64,000 nucleotides of DNA, taken from NCBI RefSeq assembly GCF_009363095.1, contig NZ_CP045295.1, positions 1,674,001 to 1,738,000 of the forward strand, read 5' to 3'. This DNA is from Paenibacillus cellulositrophicus (lineage in GTDB: Bacteria > Bacillota > Bacilli > Paenibacillales > Paenibacillaceae). The translations under genes were made by a program, and so were the position numbers. The notes beneath the pieces are model-generated. The model did no database searches and was not told the origin of the DNA. It saw nothing but the letters and a program-made list of their open reading frames with translations. Every line of letters begins with the position of its first letter. Position 1 is the first letter of the stretch. Below, piece by piece: positions 54,739 through 64,000 of the stretch.

Positions 54739-55494
54739 TTATACCTGAATCCCTGCTTTGGCGAGCAGGTCCTTCACGGCAACGCTCACCATGATGAGGC
54801 CGACGACAGGAGGTACGTAGGCGTTGCTTGCCGGCGGCTGCTTTGCCTTACGGATCTCCGGCGCGTTCTCCGGAACGATTTTTTCCGTCACGTCCACGCG
54901 CGGCTTGATCGGCTCTTCGGTCGAGAACACGACCTTGACGCCTTTTTTGATGCCGTCTTTGCGCAGTTTTGTGCGGATGACCCGGGCGATCGGATCCATC
55001 GTCGTCTTGGAAATATCCGCAACCTGGAATTTGGTCGGGTCCATTTTATTGGCCGCGCCCATGCTGGAAATGATCGGGATTTTGCGGTTCAGGCACTCTT
55101 TGATGAGATGGATTTTGTAGGACACGGTATCCGATGCGTCCAGCACATAATCCAGATCATACTTAAACAGCTCCTGGTAGGTTTCTTCGGTATAAAACAT
55201 GTTCAGCGCGATCGCGTCGATGTCCGGGTTGATCAATTTTACACGCTCTACCATCAGATCCGCCTTCTTCTGGCCGATGGTCGTCGTCAGTGCATGGATC
55301 TGGCGGTTGATATTGGTAATGTCAACCACGTCTTTATCGATCAAAATAATCCGGCCGACCCCGGTGCGGGCCAGGGCTTCCACCGCAATGGACCCCACCC
55401 CGCCGATACCGAGAACCGCCACCGTGCTGTTTTTCATGACTTCCAGGCCTTCCGGCCCGATGGCCAGCTCCGTACGTGAAAATTGATTAAGCAT
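54739..55494 (-). CDS. tcdA: tRNA threonylcarbamoyladenosine dehydratase
   Basis: A 251-residue E1/ThiF-like enzyme (YrvM in B. subtilis, TcdA/CsdL in E. coli) that makes cyclic t6A37 in tRNAs with ATP. The nucleotide-binding GIGGVGSIAVEALARTG is at about 30-46, followed by VDITNINRQIHA and DYVLDASDTVSYKI. Length is typical of the Firmicute enzyme. It lies 23 bp after aspS, giving a tRNA-centred operon (hisS, aspS, tcdA), as in Bacillus. Confidence 0.94.
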   Translation of the reverse strand: MLNQFSRTELAIGPEGLEVMKNSTVAVLGIGGVGSIAVEALARTGVGRIILIDKDVVDITNINRQIHALTTTIGQKKADLMVERVKLINPDIDAIALNMFYTEETYQELFKYDLDYVLDASDTVSYKIHLIKECLNRKIPIISSMGAANKMDPTKFQVADISKTTMDPIARVIRTKLRKDGIKKGVKVVFSTEEPIKPRVDVTEKIVPENAPEIRKAKQPPASNAYVPPVVGLIMVSVAVKDLLAKAGIQV

Positions 55495-55517
55495 ATCGTC
55501 AGGTGGCCTCCCTTAAC

Positions 55518-57305
55518 TTAAGAATGAACTTTCTTTTCTTCCCCCGGCTTTTTCACGAGCTTGATGTGAAGCTGTTCAAGCTGCCCTTGATCGACCGGCG
55601 ACGGCGCATCCATGAGCAGATCAGTCGCGCTGGCCGTTTTCGGGAAGGCGATCGTTTCGCGCAGGTTGCTGCGTCCGGAAAGCAGCATGACGAGCCGGTC
55701 CAGGCCAAATGCGATGCCGCCGTGAGGTGGCGTGCCGTATTCAAAGGCATCCAGCAGGTGGCCGAATTTGTCTTTGGCATCCTCAGGCGACAAGCCGAGG
55801 GCCGCGAACATTTTTTCCTGCATGTCGCGCTTGTAGATCCGCATGGAACCGCCGCCAACTTCGTAACCGTTCAGCACGATGTCGTAAGCCTGGGCCAGAA
55901 TGCTGCCCGGATCGGTTTCAAACAGATGCTGGTCTTCGTCGCGCGGACGGGTGAACGGATGGTGCAGAGCAACGTAACGTTTCTCTTCCTCATCCCACTC
56001 GAGCAGCGGGAAGTCGACCACCCAGGCAAATTTGAACTCATTTTCGTTGATCAGGCCGAGCTGTTTGCCGATTTTCAGGCGAAGCGCGCCAAGCACGTCA
56101 GCTACGACTTTTTTATTGTCAGCGGAGAAGAGCAGCAGGTCGCCTTCTTCGGCTCCGGTGCGCTCTCTCAGCGCTTCGATCTCTTCAGGCGTAAAGAACT
56201 TCACGATTGGCCCTTTGAATTCGCCTTCCTTGACTTGAATCCAGGCCAAGCCTTTGGCCCCGTAACGGGCCGCGAACGGACCCAGATCGTCGATTTCTTT
56301 ACGACTCCACGTGCCGCAGCCTTTGGCATTCAGCACTTTGACTTCTCCGCCTTTTTCGACGACGGAAGCAAACACCTTGACGCCGCTCGAAGCTACCAGG
56401 TCGCTGACTTGGATCAATTCCAGCCCAAACCGGAGGTCCGGTTTGTCAGAGCCGTATTTATCCATCGCTTCGGCATAAGTCAGGCGCTGGAAAGGCAAAG
56501 GAATGTCTACGTTAACCGTTTCTTTGAACAGGCGGGCCATCAGCTGCTCCATCATGCCCAGAAGCTCGTCCTGGTTCATAAAGGACGTTTCGATGTCCAC
56601 CTGCGTGAACTCCGGCTGCCGGTCGGCGCGCAGGTCTTCGTCCCGGAAGCAGCGGGCGATTTGGAAATAACGCTCGATGCCGCCTACCATCAGAAGCTGC
56701 TTATACTGCTGAGGGGACTGCGGCAAAGCGAAGAACTCACCTTCGTGCACCCGGCTCGGTACGAGATAGTCGCGTGCGCCTTCCGGGGAGCTTTTTGTCA
56801 GGATCGGCGTTTCGACTTCAATGAAGCCTTCTCCGTCCAGGAAGTCACGGAAGATCTTCGATGCTTTGGAGCGGAGCAGCAGCGTTTTTTGCATTTCCGG
56901 ACGGCGAAGGTCCAGGTAACGGTATTTAAGGCGAAGCGACTCGTCGACTTCCACACCGTCTTCGATGAAGAACGGAGGCGTTTTGGCGCCGTTCAGCACT
57001 TCGATCTCGGTAATCTGCACTTCAATTTGACCAGTCGGCAGGTTCGGGTTGACCGTTTCTGCGTCGCGCTGCACAACTTTACCTGTGACGGACAGCACGT
57101 ATTCGCTGCGCACTCGGTCGGCGATGGCCAGGGCCTCGCCGGAGTATGCCGGATTGAATACGATCTGCACGATGCCGCTGCGGTCGCGCAGGTCGATAAA
57201 CAAGACGCCCCCGAGGTCACGACGGGTTTGCACCCAGCCGTTTAATGTTACCGTTTCTCCAATGTTCGCGGTGGTCAGGCTACCGCATTGATGGGTCCTA
57301 TGCAT
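55518..57305 (-). CDS. aspS: Aspartyl-tRNA synthetase
   Basis: A 595-residue bacterial-type class II synthetase: an OB-fold anticodon-binding domain (about 1-130, [22 protein letters not shown]), the catalytic core with [28 protein letters not shown] and the GAD insertion domain, ending with the motif 3 region [16 protein letters not shown]. It may be discriminating or not; GatCAB was not seen here. It is 30 bp after hisS and shares the T-box leader. Confidence 0.97.
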   Translation of the reverse strand: MHRTHQCGSLTTANIGETVTLNGWVQTRRDLGGVLFIDLRDRSGIVQIVFNPAYSGEALAIADRVRSEYVLSVTGKVVQRDAETVNPNLPTGQIEVQITEIEVLNGAKTPPFFIEDGVEVDESLRLKYRYLDLRRPEMQKTLLLRSKASKIFRDFLDGEGFIEVETPILTKSSPEGARDYLVPSRVHEGEFFALPQSPQQYKQLLMVGGIERYFQIARCFRDEDLRADRQPEFTQVDIETSFMNQDELLGMMEQLMARLFKETVNVDIPLPFQRLTYAEAMDKYGSDKPDLRFGLELIQVSDLVASSGVKVFASVVEKGGEVKVLNAKGCGTWSRKEIDDLGPFAARYGAKGLAWIQVKEGEFKGPIVKFFTPEEIEALRERTGAEEGDLLLFSADNKKVVADVLGALRLKIGKQLGLINENEFKFAWVVDFPLLEWDEEEKRYVALHHPFTRPRDEDQHLFETDPGSILAQAYDIVLNGYEVGGGSMRIYKRDMQEKMFAALGLSPEDAKDKFGHLLDAFEYGTPPHGGIAFGLDRLVMLLSGRSNLRETIAFPKTASATDLLMDAPSPVDQGQLEQLHIKLVKKPGEEKKVHS

Positions 57306-57335
57306 GTTTTGTCATTCCCCTTTTAATTGGTATAT

Positions 57336-58601
57336 TTATTCAGCCTTATCGGCGGATTTACGTAATGCCAAATGCAGTTCGCTGAGCTTCACCGTCTGCT
57401 GCTCGCCGGTTTCCATCGACTTCAGGGCGATTTCCCCGCGCGAGAGCTCGTCGTCCCCGAGAATCGCGGTATAACGCGCCTTCAGGCGGTCAGCGGACTT
57501 CATCTGCGCTTTCATCTTGCGGCCCAAGTAGTCACGCTCTGCGGCAAAGCCTTCTTTGCGCAGCAGGTACAGCTGCTTGGTGATCTCGCGGTCGGCCGCT
57601 TCGCCTAGGGCCACCAGGTACACGTCCAGCGGCTTCACTGCTTGAAGGTCGATCTCCTGCTTGTCGAGGATCAGCAGGATCCGCTCGAGGCCGATGCCGA
57701 AGCCGATGCCCGGCTGGTCCGGACCGCCGATTTCGCCGACGAGGCCGTTATAGCGCCCGCCGCCGCCGATCGTATCGATCGCGCCGATACCCTGCGCCTT
57801 GTATTCGAAGGCGGTGTGGGTGTAATAGTCCAAGCCGCGTACCAGCCGGTGGTTGACCTTGAAGTCGACCTCCATCGCTGTGAGGTATGCCTTCACCTGC
57901 TCGAAGTGCGTGGTGCACTCCTCGTCCAGGCTGTCCAGAATCGATGGCGCATCGATGAATTTGTCCTGGTCGATCTTACAGTCCAGCACCCGCATCGGGT
58001 TGCGCTCCATCCGCGATTGGCAGTCCTTGCACAGCGTGTCTTTCATCGGCGTCAGAAACGCGAGCAGTTTCTCGCGGTACGCCGCCCGGCTGGCGGGATT
58101 GCCCACGGAGTTGATCTCCACGGTCACGCCCTGCAGCCCGAGGTCTTTGCAGAACTGGTATCCGAGCGAGACGACTTCCGCATCGATGGCCGGATCCAAT
58201 GCACCAAACGCCTCGATCCCAAACTGGTGGAACTGGCGGTAACGTCCCGCCTGAGGACGCTCGTAGCGGAACATCGGGCCGATGTAGTAAAGCTTGGTGA
58301 CATCAGGTTCGCCATACAGCTTGTTTTCAACGTAGGAGCGGACCACGCCGGCAGTGCCTTCCGGGCGCAGCGTCATGCTGCGGTCGCCCTTGTCCTTGAA
58401 CGTGTACATCTCTTTTTCGACGATATCCGTCGTTTCGCCAACGCCGCGTTCAAACAGTTCGGTCTGCTCGAACATCGGCGTGCGGATTTCGCGGTAATTG
58501 AACCGCCGGCACAAATCTCTGGCTTTTTCTTCGACAAACTGCCATTTCTCCACCGTGCCCGGCAGCAAATCCTGCGTGCCCGTCGGTTTTTGGTAAGCCA
58601 T
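57336..58601 (-). CDS. hisS: Histidyl-tRNA synthetase
   Basis: A 421-residue class II synthetase. GTQDLLPG near the start, motif 2 [45 protein letters not shown], and the histidine-A motif [14 protein letters not shown] are intact, with the C-terminal anticodon domain from about 330. Start ATG 58601 (MAYQKP) has AGAGGGG upstream; the ORF extends to 58619. A T-box leader lies upstream and aspS/tcdA lie downstream, so all three are controlled by uncharged tRNA. Confidence 0.97.
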   Translation of the reverse strand: MAYQKPTGTQDLLPGTVEKWQFVEEKARDLCRRFNYREIRTPMFEQTELFERGVGETTDIVEKEMYTFKDKGDRSMTLRPEGTAGVVRSYVENKLYGEPDVTKLYYIGPMFRYERPQAGRYRQFHQFGIEAFGALDPAIDAEVVSLGYQFCKDLGLQGVTVEINSVGNPASRAAYREKLLAFLTPMKDTLCKDCQSRMERNPMRVLDCKIDQDKFIDAPSILDSLDEECTTHFEQVKAYLTAMEVDFKVNHRLVRGLDYYTHTAFEYKAQGIGAIDTIGGGGRYNGLVGEIGGPDQPGIGFGIGLERILLILDKQEIDLQAVKPLDVYLVALGEAADREITKQLYLLRKEGFAAERDYLGRKMKAQMKSADRLKARYTAILGDDELSRGEIALKSMETGEQQTVKLSELHLALRKSADKAE

Positions 58602-58635
58602 AGCAACCCCTCTTTTCATAGATCATTTGTAGCTA

Positions 58636-58951
58636 ACAAAAAAATCCCTCACCCCTGCGCTTGAACAAGCCAACAGGGACGAGAGATCGTTATTCATTGA
58701 TTCCCGTGGTACCACCCACATTCCGGATACTTCTTATGTATCCGCTCCAAACGATTAACGCCCGTTCAGCGCAGCACGTCTACTCATGATCTGGAACAGC
58801 GCACATCCTGCGCTGCAAGCCACTTTCGCCGCCTGTTCTCGGGGAAGTCATTCATCCGGTCATCCATAGAATCCTCTCAGCCTAAGGGATTCCTCTCTGC
58901 ATGGTGGGGCACGGACTACTTGGTCCCGTCATCAAATCGATTTTAGATTAT
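58636..58951 (-). promoter_or_regulatory. T-box leader of hisS-aspS-tcdA
   Basis: About 315 nt of leader. The T-box GGGTGGTACCACG lies at about 58704-58717, followed by the terminator (GTCCCTGTTGGCTTG... / ...AGGGGTGAGGGA then seven T, 58638-58680). Gene order implies tRNA-His (or Asp) as effector. I could not place the specifier triplet with confidence. Confidence 0.9.
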
Positions 58952-58957
58952 TTTTAG

Positions 58958-58986
58958 ATTGTAATGAACCGCTGCACTAAAGTCAA
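58958..58986 (-). promoter_or_regulatory. Promoter of the hisS T-box transcript
   Basis: Minus strand: TTGACT (58981-58986), 17-bp spacer, TACAAT (58958-58963). Confidence 0.75.
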
Positions 58987-59040
58987 GAGCCTCTGTCACA
59001 AAATGGATACAGCTGTCAATTTACAGACATTTCTGCAAAG

Positions 59041-59068
59041 AAAAAACCTACAATCCATATTGTAGGTT
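59041..59068 (-). terminator. Second terminator-like hairpin
   Basis: Perfect 10-bp stem AACCTACAAT with ATTGTAGGTT and a four-base loop; on the minus strand it ends in a run of six T. It lies upstream of the hisS promoter and shields it from read-through. Between it and the next terminator lies 95 bp of AT-rich DNA with a small GCTGT/ACAGC hairpin. Confidence 0.8.
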
Positions 59069-59163
59069 CAATAAGGTAATATATTAAAAAAGGGGGTCAT
59101 GCTGTTATTATAGACAGCCAATATTAAGGAAATATGAAACTAATATTACAATTATATTACATA

Positions 59164-59193
59164 AAAGAAAGCGCTTTACCCAGCGCTTTCTTT
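59164..59193 (-). terminator. Terminator of the stress-type gene
   Basis: Perfect 12-bp stem AAAGAAAGCGCT and complement with a TTACCC loop, followed by a T-rich tail, 20 bp past the stop codon. Confidence 0.85.
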
Positions 59194-59212
59194 GCATCGG
59201 CTTCTGAGGAAA

Positions 59213-59671
59213 TCAGTCGAAAATTTCCACATAACCGCCGCTTGCCCGCAGTTTATTGACAACGTCCTGATAAGTATCGTCAGGCACTTTGGCAGCAAGG
59301 ACGTACTCCAGGTCCCGGTAGTCCTCATCGTTCGGGGACACGTCCACCGCTCCCGAGAGCAGGTCGCCTCCCTCGTCCACACGACGTTCGCGGTCCTCCT
59401 CGGACAGCTCTTCCGGATCCCGGTCGTCCACCACGGGAATGCCTGCGGCCGGGTAAGCGGTAGGCACGCCTACCGCACCTGACGTTCCTGCAGCATTGGA
59501 GCTGCCGCTAAAATTGACGGGGGCGATTGGAAGCAGGATGCGGCGGTCACTGCCGATGCCCTCCCCAAGCCGGCTTACCTCCAGGTGCTCCGTTTGGAAG
59601 CCAATCAGCTTCGTTTTTGCGCTTTCCGCGTCATCCTCGGTTTTGAAGTACGCTTGAATTTGCTTCGTCAT
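59213..59671 (-). CDS. General-stress-type hypothetical protein
   Basis: A 152-residue acidic protein, beginning TKQIQAYFKTEDDAESAKTKL, similar in form to YflT-like general stress proteins (an alpha/beta ferredoxin-like start), followed by a Gly/Ser/Ala linker (about 55-75), a charged stretch, and a second DRDPEELSEEDRERR/LEYVLAAKVPDDTYQDVVNKLRASGG repeat-like half resembling the N-terminal fold. Two copies of the same fold may be present. Function unknown; homology to YflT is only suggested. The gene is monocistronic between terminators. Confidence 0.75.
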   Translation of the reverse strand: MTKQIQAYFKTEDDAESAKTKLIGFQTEHLEVSRLGEGIGSDRRILLPIAPVNFSGSSNAAGTSGAVGVPTAYPAAGIPVVDDRDPEELSEEDRERRVDEGGDLLSGAVDVSPNDEDYRDLEYVLAAKVPDDTYQDVVNKLRASGGYVEIFD

Positions 59672-59742
59672 GATACATTACCTCCATCTCTATTTAAAAT
59701 CATGAATCACAAAACGAAAGCTTCCAAGGCACTCCCGGAGCC

Positions 59743-60249
59743 TTACAGCACGTTCAGCAGTTCCCGGACAAAGGCCGGTTCGTCTTTGGGAGTCCGTGAA
59801 GTGATGAAGTTGCCGTCCAGGACGACTTCCTCATCCTTAAATTCCGCGCCTGCGTTCACCATGTCATCCTGAAGCGGCGGGTACGAGGTGATCGTTCTGC
59901 CTTTCAGCAGACCGGCGCTGATTAAAATTTGCGGGCCGTGGCAAATCGCGGCGATCGGCTTGCCGGCGCTGTTGATCTCCTTCACGAAGTTCAGCACATC
60001 CTTGTTCAGCCGCAGGTTCTCCGGAGAAGAGCCTCCTGGAATGACAACGGCGTCGTAATCGGCCGCTTTCGCGTCCGCGATAGCTTTGTCCGCCGTATAC
60101 GAGGCTTCGCCGTTTTTACCGGTCAGCTTCTCACCCTGCTGGAGGCCGATAATATCCGTGTCATGGCCCGCTTTGTTGACTTCATCATATGGGACTTTCA
60201 TTTCCGAATCTTCAAATGCGTTCGCTAGCAAAAATGCAACCTTGCTCAT
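59743..60249 (-). CDS. PfpI/DJ-1 family protein (YfkM-like)
   Basis: A 168-residue DJ-1/PfpI superfamily member. The nucleophile elbow IAAICHGPQILISAG (Cys near residue 104), an upstream glutamate in FEDSEMKVP and GGSSPENLRLNKDVL are typical. B. subtilis YfkM and Pyrococcus PfpI are relatives; roles proposed include protease, glyoxalase or deglycase in stress. Start ATG 60249 (MSKVAF) has AAAGGAGAA nine bases upstream. It lies 71 bp from the stress-type gene downstream. Confidence 0.9.
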   Translation of the reverse strand: MSKVAFLLANAFEDSEMKVPYDEVNKAGHDTDIIGLQQGEKLTGKNGEASYTADKAIADAKAADYDAVVIPGGSSPENLRLNKDVLNFVKEINSAGKPIAAICHGPQILISAGLLKGRTITSYPPLQDDMVNAGAEFKDEEVVLDGNFITSRTPKDEPAFVRELLNVL

Positions 60250-60442
60250 GGAATATCGTTCTCCTTTCATGGATAAGTGGTCCACGCCTTGTTATTACCC
60301 GAAACGCGCACGTTTATAACATGCTCGCGGATCCATTCGCGAGGAAAGAAAGGAGAAGAGGCGGAATTTTTGGTTTGCGAGCCAGGCTTTGGGGGGTATG
60401 CTTTTCGTAATAAACTTGGGGCGGATCATCGCAAATAACAGC

Positions 60443-60475
60443 AAAAGGGTTCTTTCCTACAGAAAAGAACCCTCT
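60443..60475 (-). terminator. Terminator of the 53-residue ORF
   Basis: Minus strand: GGGTTCTTT pairs with AAAGAACCC, ending in TTTTGC. It lies about 60 bp past the stop of the small ORF. A second hairpin (60473-60500) partly overlaps. Confidence 0.6.
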
Positions 60476-60532
60476 TTCGTAATAAAAGAAGGTTCTGCTC
60501 GGGTCTATTTACTTGAAACAATCATTGGCCGA

Positions 60533-60694
60533 CTACCGGATGGTCTGCTGCCGGCCGATTCCCTTCGTGTACAAGGTCCATAAGGGAAAAGGGATTTCCC
60601 GTACGGCCTGCATCGTCTTGGCGGCCTCGTGAAGCGAGGCGACCGGCGCAAGCGGCAGCGACTGCAGCGTTTGGGTCTGAACGGATTGGCGCAT
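60533..60694 (-). CDS. Small hypothetical protein, 53 aa
   Basis: An ORF of 53 codons at ATG 60694 with AAGGAG nine bases upstream, and a terminator downstream. It begins MRQSVQTQTLQSLPLAPVAS and has codon usage with GC-rich third positions like its neighbours. It is polar with a short hydrophobic part (EIPFPLWTLYTKG). No known family. A different frame over the same stretch is also open, but has no ribosome binding site at its start. Confidence 0.6.
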   Translation of the reverse strand: MRQSVQTQTLQSLPLAPVASLHEAAKTMQAVREIPFPLWTLYTKGIGRQQTIR

Positions 60695-60764
60695 ATTGGA
60701 TGAACTCCTTATGTGTATATAAATGGCGGATGCTCATCCCTATTTTGCCCGATATTTACCGTTT

Positions 60765-61211
60765 CTATGCCCCTTTGCTGTCGATAATCAGCGTGACAGG
60801 CCCCCAGTTGGTAAAGGTGACGTCCATCATCGCCCCGAACCGGCCGGTGGCGACCTCAAGCCCTTTGTCTCTGAGCTCGCGGTTGAATTGTTCGTACAAA
60901 CCCTCCGCGATATCCGGTTTGGCCGCGGCCATGAAGTTCGGGCGTTTGCCTTTGCGGCAGTCGCCGTACAGGGTGAACTGCGACACGGACAGTATGCCCC
61001 CGCCAACTTCCATGACGCTGTAGTTCATTTTCCCCTCATCATCTTCAAAAATGCGCAGTCCGGCAACCTTATCAGCCAAATATTTCGCGTCTTTCTCCGT
61101 GTCCTCATGGGTCACGCCGACGAGCACCATCAGCCCCTGGCCGATCGCCCCCGTGACCTCCCCATCTACCGTTACCTGCGCTTCCTTACAGCGCTGTACA
61201 ACCACTTTCAT
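60765..61211 (-). CDS. dtd: D-aminoacyl-tRNA deacylase
   Basis: A 148-residue DTD enzyme that hydrolyses D-aminoacyl-tRNA and Gly-tRNA-Ala. The SQFTLYGD motif (near residue 78) and the cis-Gly-Pro motif GPVT near the C-terminus (here NWGPVTL) are present, along with [19 protein letters not shown] at the start. The NSGPVT Ser is replaced by Trp in this copy, which may be a normal variant. It lies 95 bp downstream of relA, the usual relA-dtd order of Firmicutes. Confidence 0.94.
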   Translation of the reverse strand: MKVVVQRCKEAQVTVDGEVTGAIGQGLMVLVGVTHEDTEKDAKYLADKVAGLRIFEDDEGKMNYSVMEVGGGILSVSQFTLYGDCRKGKRPNFMAAAKPDIAEGLYEQFNRELRDKGLEVATGRFGAMMDVTFTNWGPVTLIIDSKGA

Positions 61212-61306
61212 GCTGTCTCTCTACGCTCCTTCGCTTGTTCCGCTCCCCTGGGCACCTGGGAGCTATCAATGAATACTCAGGTGTGCGACGTGCATTCCCA
61301 GGCTTC

Positions 61307-63484
61307 TTACTGAATGATCCGGTGTACGGTGTACACATCTTTGACGCGCTTGATCCGTTCCACGACCGACTGCAAATGATCGGTGTTGCGGATCAGAATC
61401 GTCATGTGGATGAGGGCCATTTTGTTTTTGTCCGAGCGCCCGGTCACCGCGGAAATGTTCGTTTTGCTCTCCGATACCGCCTGAAGCACCTCGTTCAGCA
61501 GCCCGTTCCGGTCATGTCCCGTAATTTCGATATCGACGCTGTAATTCGCCTCGATCTCGGTTTCCCACTCGACTTCGATCACGCGTGCGGCTTCTTCACC
61601 GTCGCCCGACGCCGGAATGTTCGGACAGTCCGCGCGGTGCACCGATACGCCGCGGCCGCGGGTAACGTAACCGACGATATCGTCGCCGGGCACCGGATTA
61701 CAGCAGCGGGCGAACCGCACGAGCAGGTTGTCGATTCCTTTGACCCGAACGCCGTTGGTCGGGCGCGATCTCTTCTCGGCCGGTTTGATTTCCTTCTTCT
61801 CGGTCGTGAGCTCCAGCAGGCTGGCTTCCTCCTGCTCCTTGCGGAGCCGCTCCGTCAGGCGGGTACAAATCTGTGCTGCGGTGATGCCGCCAAAGCCGAC
61901 GCCCGACAGCATGTCTTCGATATCGTTGAACGAAAACTTCTTCGCCACTTCCAGCAGCTTCTCGTCGGTCATCCATTCAGAGATGTCCAGGCCGCGGCCC
62001 TTCAGCTCGCGCTCGACCATTTCGCGACCCTTCTCCACGTTCTCTTCCCGTTTTTCCTTCTTGAACCACTGCTTGATCTTGCTTCGAGCATGCGAGGATT
62101 GGGCGATCTTCAGCCAGTCGCCGCTCGGTCCGTAAGAATGCTTGGACGTCAAAATCTCGACGATATCCCCGGTTTTGAGACGGTGATCCAGCGGTACGAT
62201 CCGCCCGTTCACCTTGGCCCCGATGGTCCGGTTTCCGACCTCCGTATGAATCCGGTAAGCAAAATCCAGCGGCACCGAGCCGGAAGGCAGCTCAATGACT
62301 TCGCCTTTTGGCGTAAATACAAAAACAAGATCCGAGAAAAAGTCCATTTTGAGCGATTCCACAAATTCCGAAGCGTCCTTGGCTTCATGCTGCAGCTCCA
62401 GAATCTCACGGAAAAAGGTCATTTTATTCTCAAAGTTGCCGCCGACGGCGGTTGTACCTTCTTTATAAGCCCAGTGGGCCGCGATCCCGTACTCGGCGGT
62501 CCGGTGCATTTCCCAGGTCCGGATCTGAACCTCGGTCGGCTCACCGTTAGGCCCGACTACGGTCGTATGAAGCGACTGGTACATGTTGGCCTTCGGCATG
62601 GCGATATAGTCCTTGAACCGGCCCGGCATCGGCTTCCACAGCGTATGAATAATTCCCAGGGTGGCATAACAGTCTTTAATGTTATCCACAATAATACGGA
62701 TCGCGAGCAAATCGTAGATTTCGTTGAACTGCTTGTTTTTGGTCGTCATTTTATTAAAGACGCTGTAGATATGCTTCGGACGTCCCGACAAATCGCCCTC
62801 AATGCCCATTTCCTCCAGCTTTTCGCGGATCCGGACGATGACGTTTTCGACGAACTGCTCACGCTCAGCCTTCTTCTTGTGGATCAGGTTGGCGATGCGG
62901 TAATACTGCTGCGGATTGAGGTAACGGAGCGACAAATCCTCCATTTCGCTCTTGATCGCTGAAATACCGAGACGGTCGGCAATCGGACAAAAAATTTCGA
63001 GCGTCTCATAAGCGATCCGCCGCTGACTCTCCTCGGACTGGTATTTCAATGTACGCATGTTGTGCAGGCGGTCGGCCAGCTTGATGACGATGACACGAAT
63101 ATCCTGCGCCATGGCGATAAACATTTTACGGTAATTCTCGTTCTGCTGTTCTTCCTTGGAACGGAACTGGATTCGCTCCAGCTTGGTCAGTCCATCGACA
63201 AGCATGGCACAGGTGGCGCCAAATCGGGTACGGATATCCTCGAGCGATACGGTCGTGTCCTCGACCACGTCATGAAGAAGCGCGGCGACGATGGAGGTCG
63301 TATCCATCATCAAGTTCACGACAATATCTGCAACCGCAAGCGGATGCAGGATATAAGGCTCGCCTGATTTGCGCACCTGACCGTGATGGGCCTGTTCCGC
63401 AAATTCATAGGCTTCCCTGATGCGGTCCAAATCCGGCTCTTTTATATAGGCTCCAGCCTTTTCAAGTAATCGCTCTATGCCCAT
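61307..63484 (-). CDS. relA: Bifunctional (p)ppGpp synthetase/hydrolase
   Basis: A RelA/SpoT-family protein of about 725 residues, controlling the stringent response: HD hydrolase (HGQVRKSGEPYILHPL, LLHDVVEDT), synthetase (GRPKHIYSVFNKM, YQSLHTTVVGPNGEPTEVQIRT), TGS domain (TPKGEVIELPSG) and C-terminal ACT domain (VDIEITGHDRNGLLNEVLQA). The hydrolase His-Asp pair is intact, so both activities are expected. Start ATG 63484 (MGIERLLEKAG) fits Paenibacillus homologues; the frame is open to 63556. Ribosome binding site is weak for all choices. Confidence 0.95.
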   Translation of the reverse strand: MGIERLLEKAGAYIKEPDLDRIREAYEFAEQAHHGQVRKSGEPYILHPLAVADIVVNLMMDTTSIVAALLHDVVEDTTVSLEDIRTRFGATCAMLVDGLTKLERIQFRSKEEQQNENYRKMFIAMAQDIRVIVIKLADRLHNMRTLKYQSEESQRRIAYETLEIFCPIADRLGISAIKSEMEDLSLRYLNPQQYYRIANLIHKKKAEREQFVENVIVRIREKLEEMGIEGDLSGRPKHIYSVFNKMTTKNKQFNEIYDLLAIRIIVDNIKDCYATLGIIHTLWKPMPGRFKDYIAMPKANMYQSLHTTVVGPNGEPTEVQIRTWEMHRTAEYGIAAHWAYKEGTTAVGGNFENKMTFFREILELQHEAKDASEFVESLKMDFFSDLVFVFTPKGEVIELPSGSVPLDFAYRIHTEVGNRTIGAKVNGRIVPLDHRLKTGDIVEILTSKHSYGPSGDWLKIAQSSHARSKIKQWFKKEKREENVEKGREMVERELKGRGLDISEWMTDEKLLEVAKKFSFNDIEDMLSGVGFGGITAAQICTRLTERLRKEQEEASLLELTTEKKEIKPAEKRSRPTNGVRVKGIDNLLVRFARCCNPVPGDDIVGYVTRGRGVSVHRADCPNIPASGDGEEAARVIEVEWETEIEANYSVDIEITGHDRNGLLNEVLQAVSESKTNISAVTGRSDKNKMALIHMTILIRNTDHLQSVVERIKRVKDVYTVHRIIQ

Positions 63485-63682
63485 TCTAGTCGTTTCCGTT
63501 TCCCTTCTATATAAAATAGAACCCGCGTCATAATCCATCTTTGCAGGTTCTGTCATGTAATGATTTTATATAATTATGACGCTTGAACGGCGTTACGTCA
63601 ACATTTCCTGCCAGGAACAGGAAGCCTGGGAACAACAAACAAGTTTTTTGGCCAAATTGCGCCCCGGGAGTGAAAAAAAAGA

Positions 63683-63711
63683 TTGAAAAATGTCATAATT
63701 CCAGATAAATT
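63683..63711 (+). promoter_or_regulatory. Probable promoter of the uracil permease gene
   Basis: TTGAAA (63683-63688), 17-bp spacer, TAAATT (63706-63711). Weak consensus, but correct spacing and position. No PyrR attenuator structure is evident in the short leader. Confidence 0.4.
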
Positions 63712-63763
63712 AGATTGAATGAATTTAATGATATGGACGAAATCACGTATGGGAGTGAACGAA

Positions 63764-64000
63764 TTGCAACGCGAAATTCAAGTCAATGAAAGGCTTCCTC
63801 TGGGACCGGGCTTTCTGCTCAGCCTGCAGCACCTCTTCGCCATGTTCGGAAGCACGGTGCTCGTGCCGAACCTGTTCGGCGTCGATCCGGGCATGATCCT
63901 GCTGATGAACGGGATCGGCACCCTGCTGTACATCCTGATCTGCCGGGCTAAGATTCCGGCGTATCTGGGCTCCAGCTTTGCTTTCATTTCTCCGGTGCTG
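63764..64000 (+). CDS. uraA: Uracil permease (NCS2), 5' part only
   Basis: 79 residues of an NCS2 uracil:proton symporter, the rest beyond the window. LPLGPGFLLSLQHLFAMFGSTVLVPNLFGVDPGMILLMNGIGTLLYI and KIPAYLGSSFAFISP are hallmarks of UraA/PyrP. Start is TTG 63764, five bases after GGAGTGA; an in-frame ATG at 63749 lies within that site. Divergent from relA. Confidence 0.9.
   Translation, partial: MQREIQVNERLPLGPGFLLSLQHLFAMFGSTVLVPNLFGVDPGMILLMNGIGTLLYILICRAKIPAYLGSSFAFISPVL

Noticed and set aside
55503..57245. Plus-strand open frame of about 580 codons opposite aspS
   Set aside because: Antisense shadow of a clear aspartyl-tRNA synthetase.
60522..60737. 71-codon minus-strand frame overlapping the 53-residue ORF
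   Set aside because: No ribosome binding site at its start and atypical protein composition; the 53-codon frame has better signals.

Overview
The window reads as chromosome of a moderately GC-rich, endospore-type Firmicute, most likely Paenibacillus or a close relative. The grounds are Bacillus-like housekeeping synteny (alaS-ireB-ruvX-DUF1292-mltG; iscS/cymR/mnmA/rarA; hisS-aspS-tcdA; relA-dtd), strong GGAGG ribosome binding sites with many TTG/GTG starts, T-box leaders on alaS and hisS, and families common in Paenibacillus. No rRNA, tRNA, CRISPR array, prophage or intact insertion sequence was seen. Both edges cut genes: galK on the left and an NCS2 uracil permease on the right.

Layout. 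1-6.4 kb: galK (cut) divergent from an AraC regulator, an aldo/keto reductase, a sirtuin, and the kdgK-eda operon for 2-keto-3-deoxygluconate. 6.4-15.8 kb: KGG-repeat stress protein, ilvD, a membrane polysaccharide deacetylase, an AI-2E family permease overlapping tail-to-tail with a class B penicillin-binding protein, and a large chemoreceptor. 16.1-20.6 kb: a four-gene plus-strand operon (GlcP-like MFS transporter, class III aminotransferase, zinc dehydrogenase, HAD phosphatase) whose logic suggests making or handling an amino sugar or aminocyclitol. 20.7-34.8 kb: mostly conserved core genes (DUF1349, mltG, two DUF1292 genes, ruvX, ireB, alaS with T-box, AI-2E permease, PRC-barrel protein, cysteine desulfurase, cymR, mnmA, rarA).

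34.9-45.4 kb: GNAT, two nitroreductases, then a metabolic island on the minus strand (PucR regulator, Asp/Glu racemase, OPT transporter, DUF917, DUF1177, AroM, M29-like aminopeptidase). This looks like a dedicated uptake and degradation pathway for an unidentified peptide-like or cyclic-amide substrate and is the strongest candidate for an undescribed system. 45.5-54.6 kb: small proteins, a TetR-SDR operon with a FadR-like operator, HelD, a pair of unknown membrane-anchored proteins, YhaM exoribonuclease and a purine permease. 54.7-64 kb: tcdA, aspS and hisS behind a histidine-type T-box, a stress-type protein, a PfpI-family protein, a new 53-residue small ORF, dtd, relA and the start of uraA.

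Non-coding structure of interest includes a family of about 60-100 bp elements bounded by inverted ATATAGATTGAACTAA-like arms (three places), a 30-bp-phased repeat after the AraC gene, a 17-bp promoter block shared by ireB and rarA, and several small ORFs with strong ribosome binding sites.
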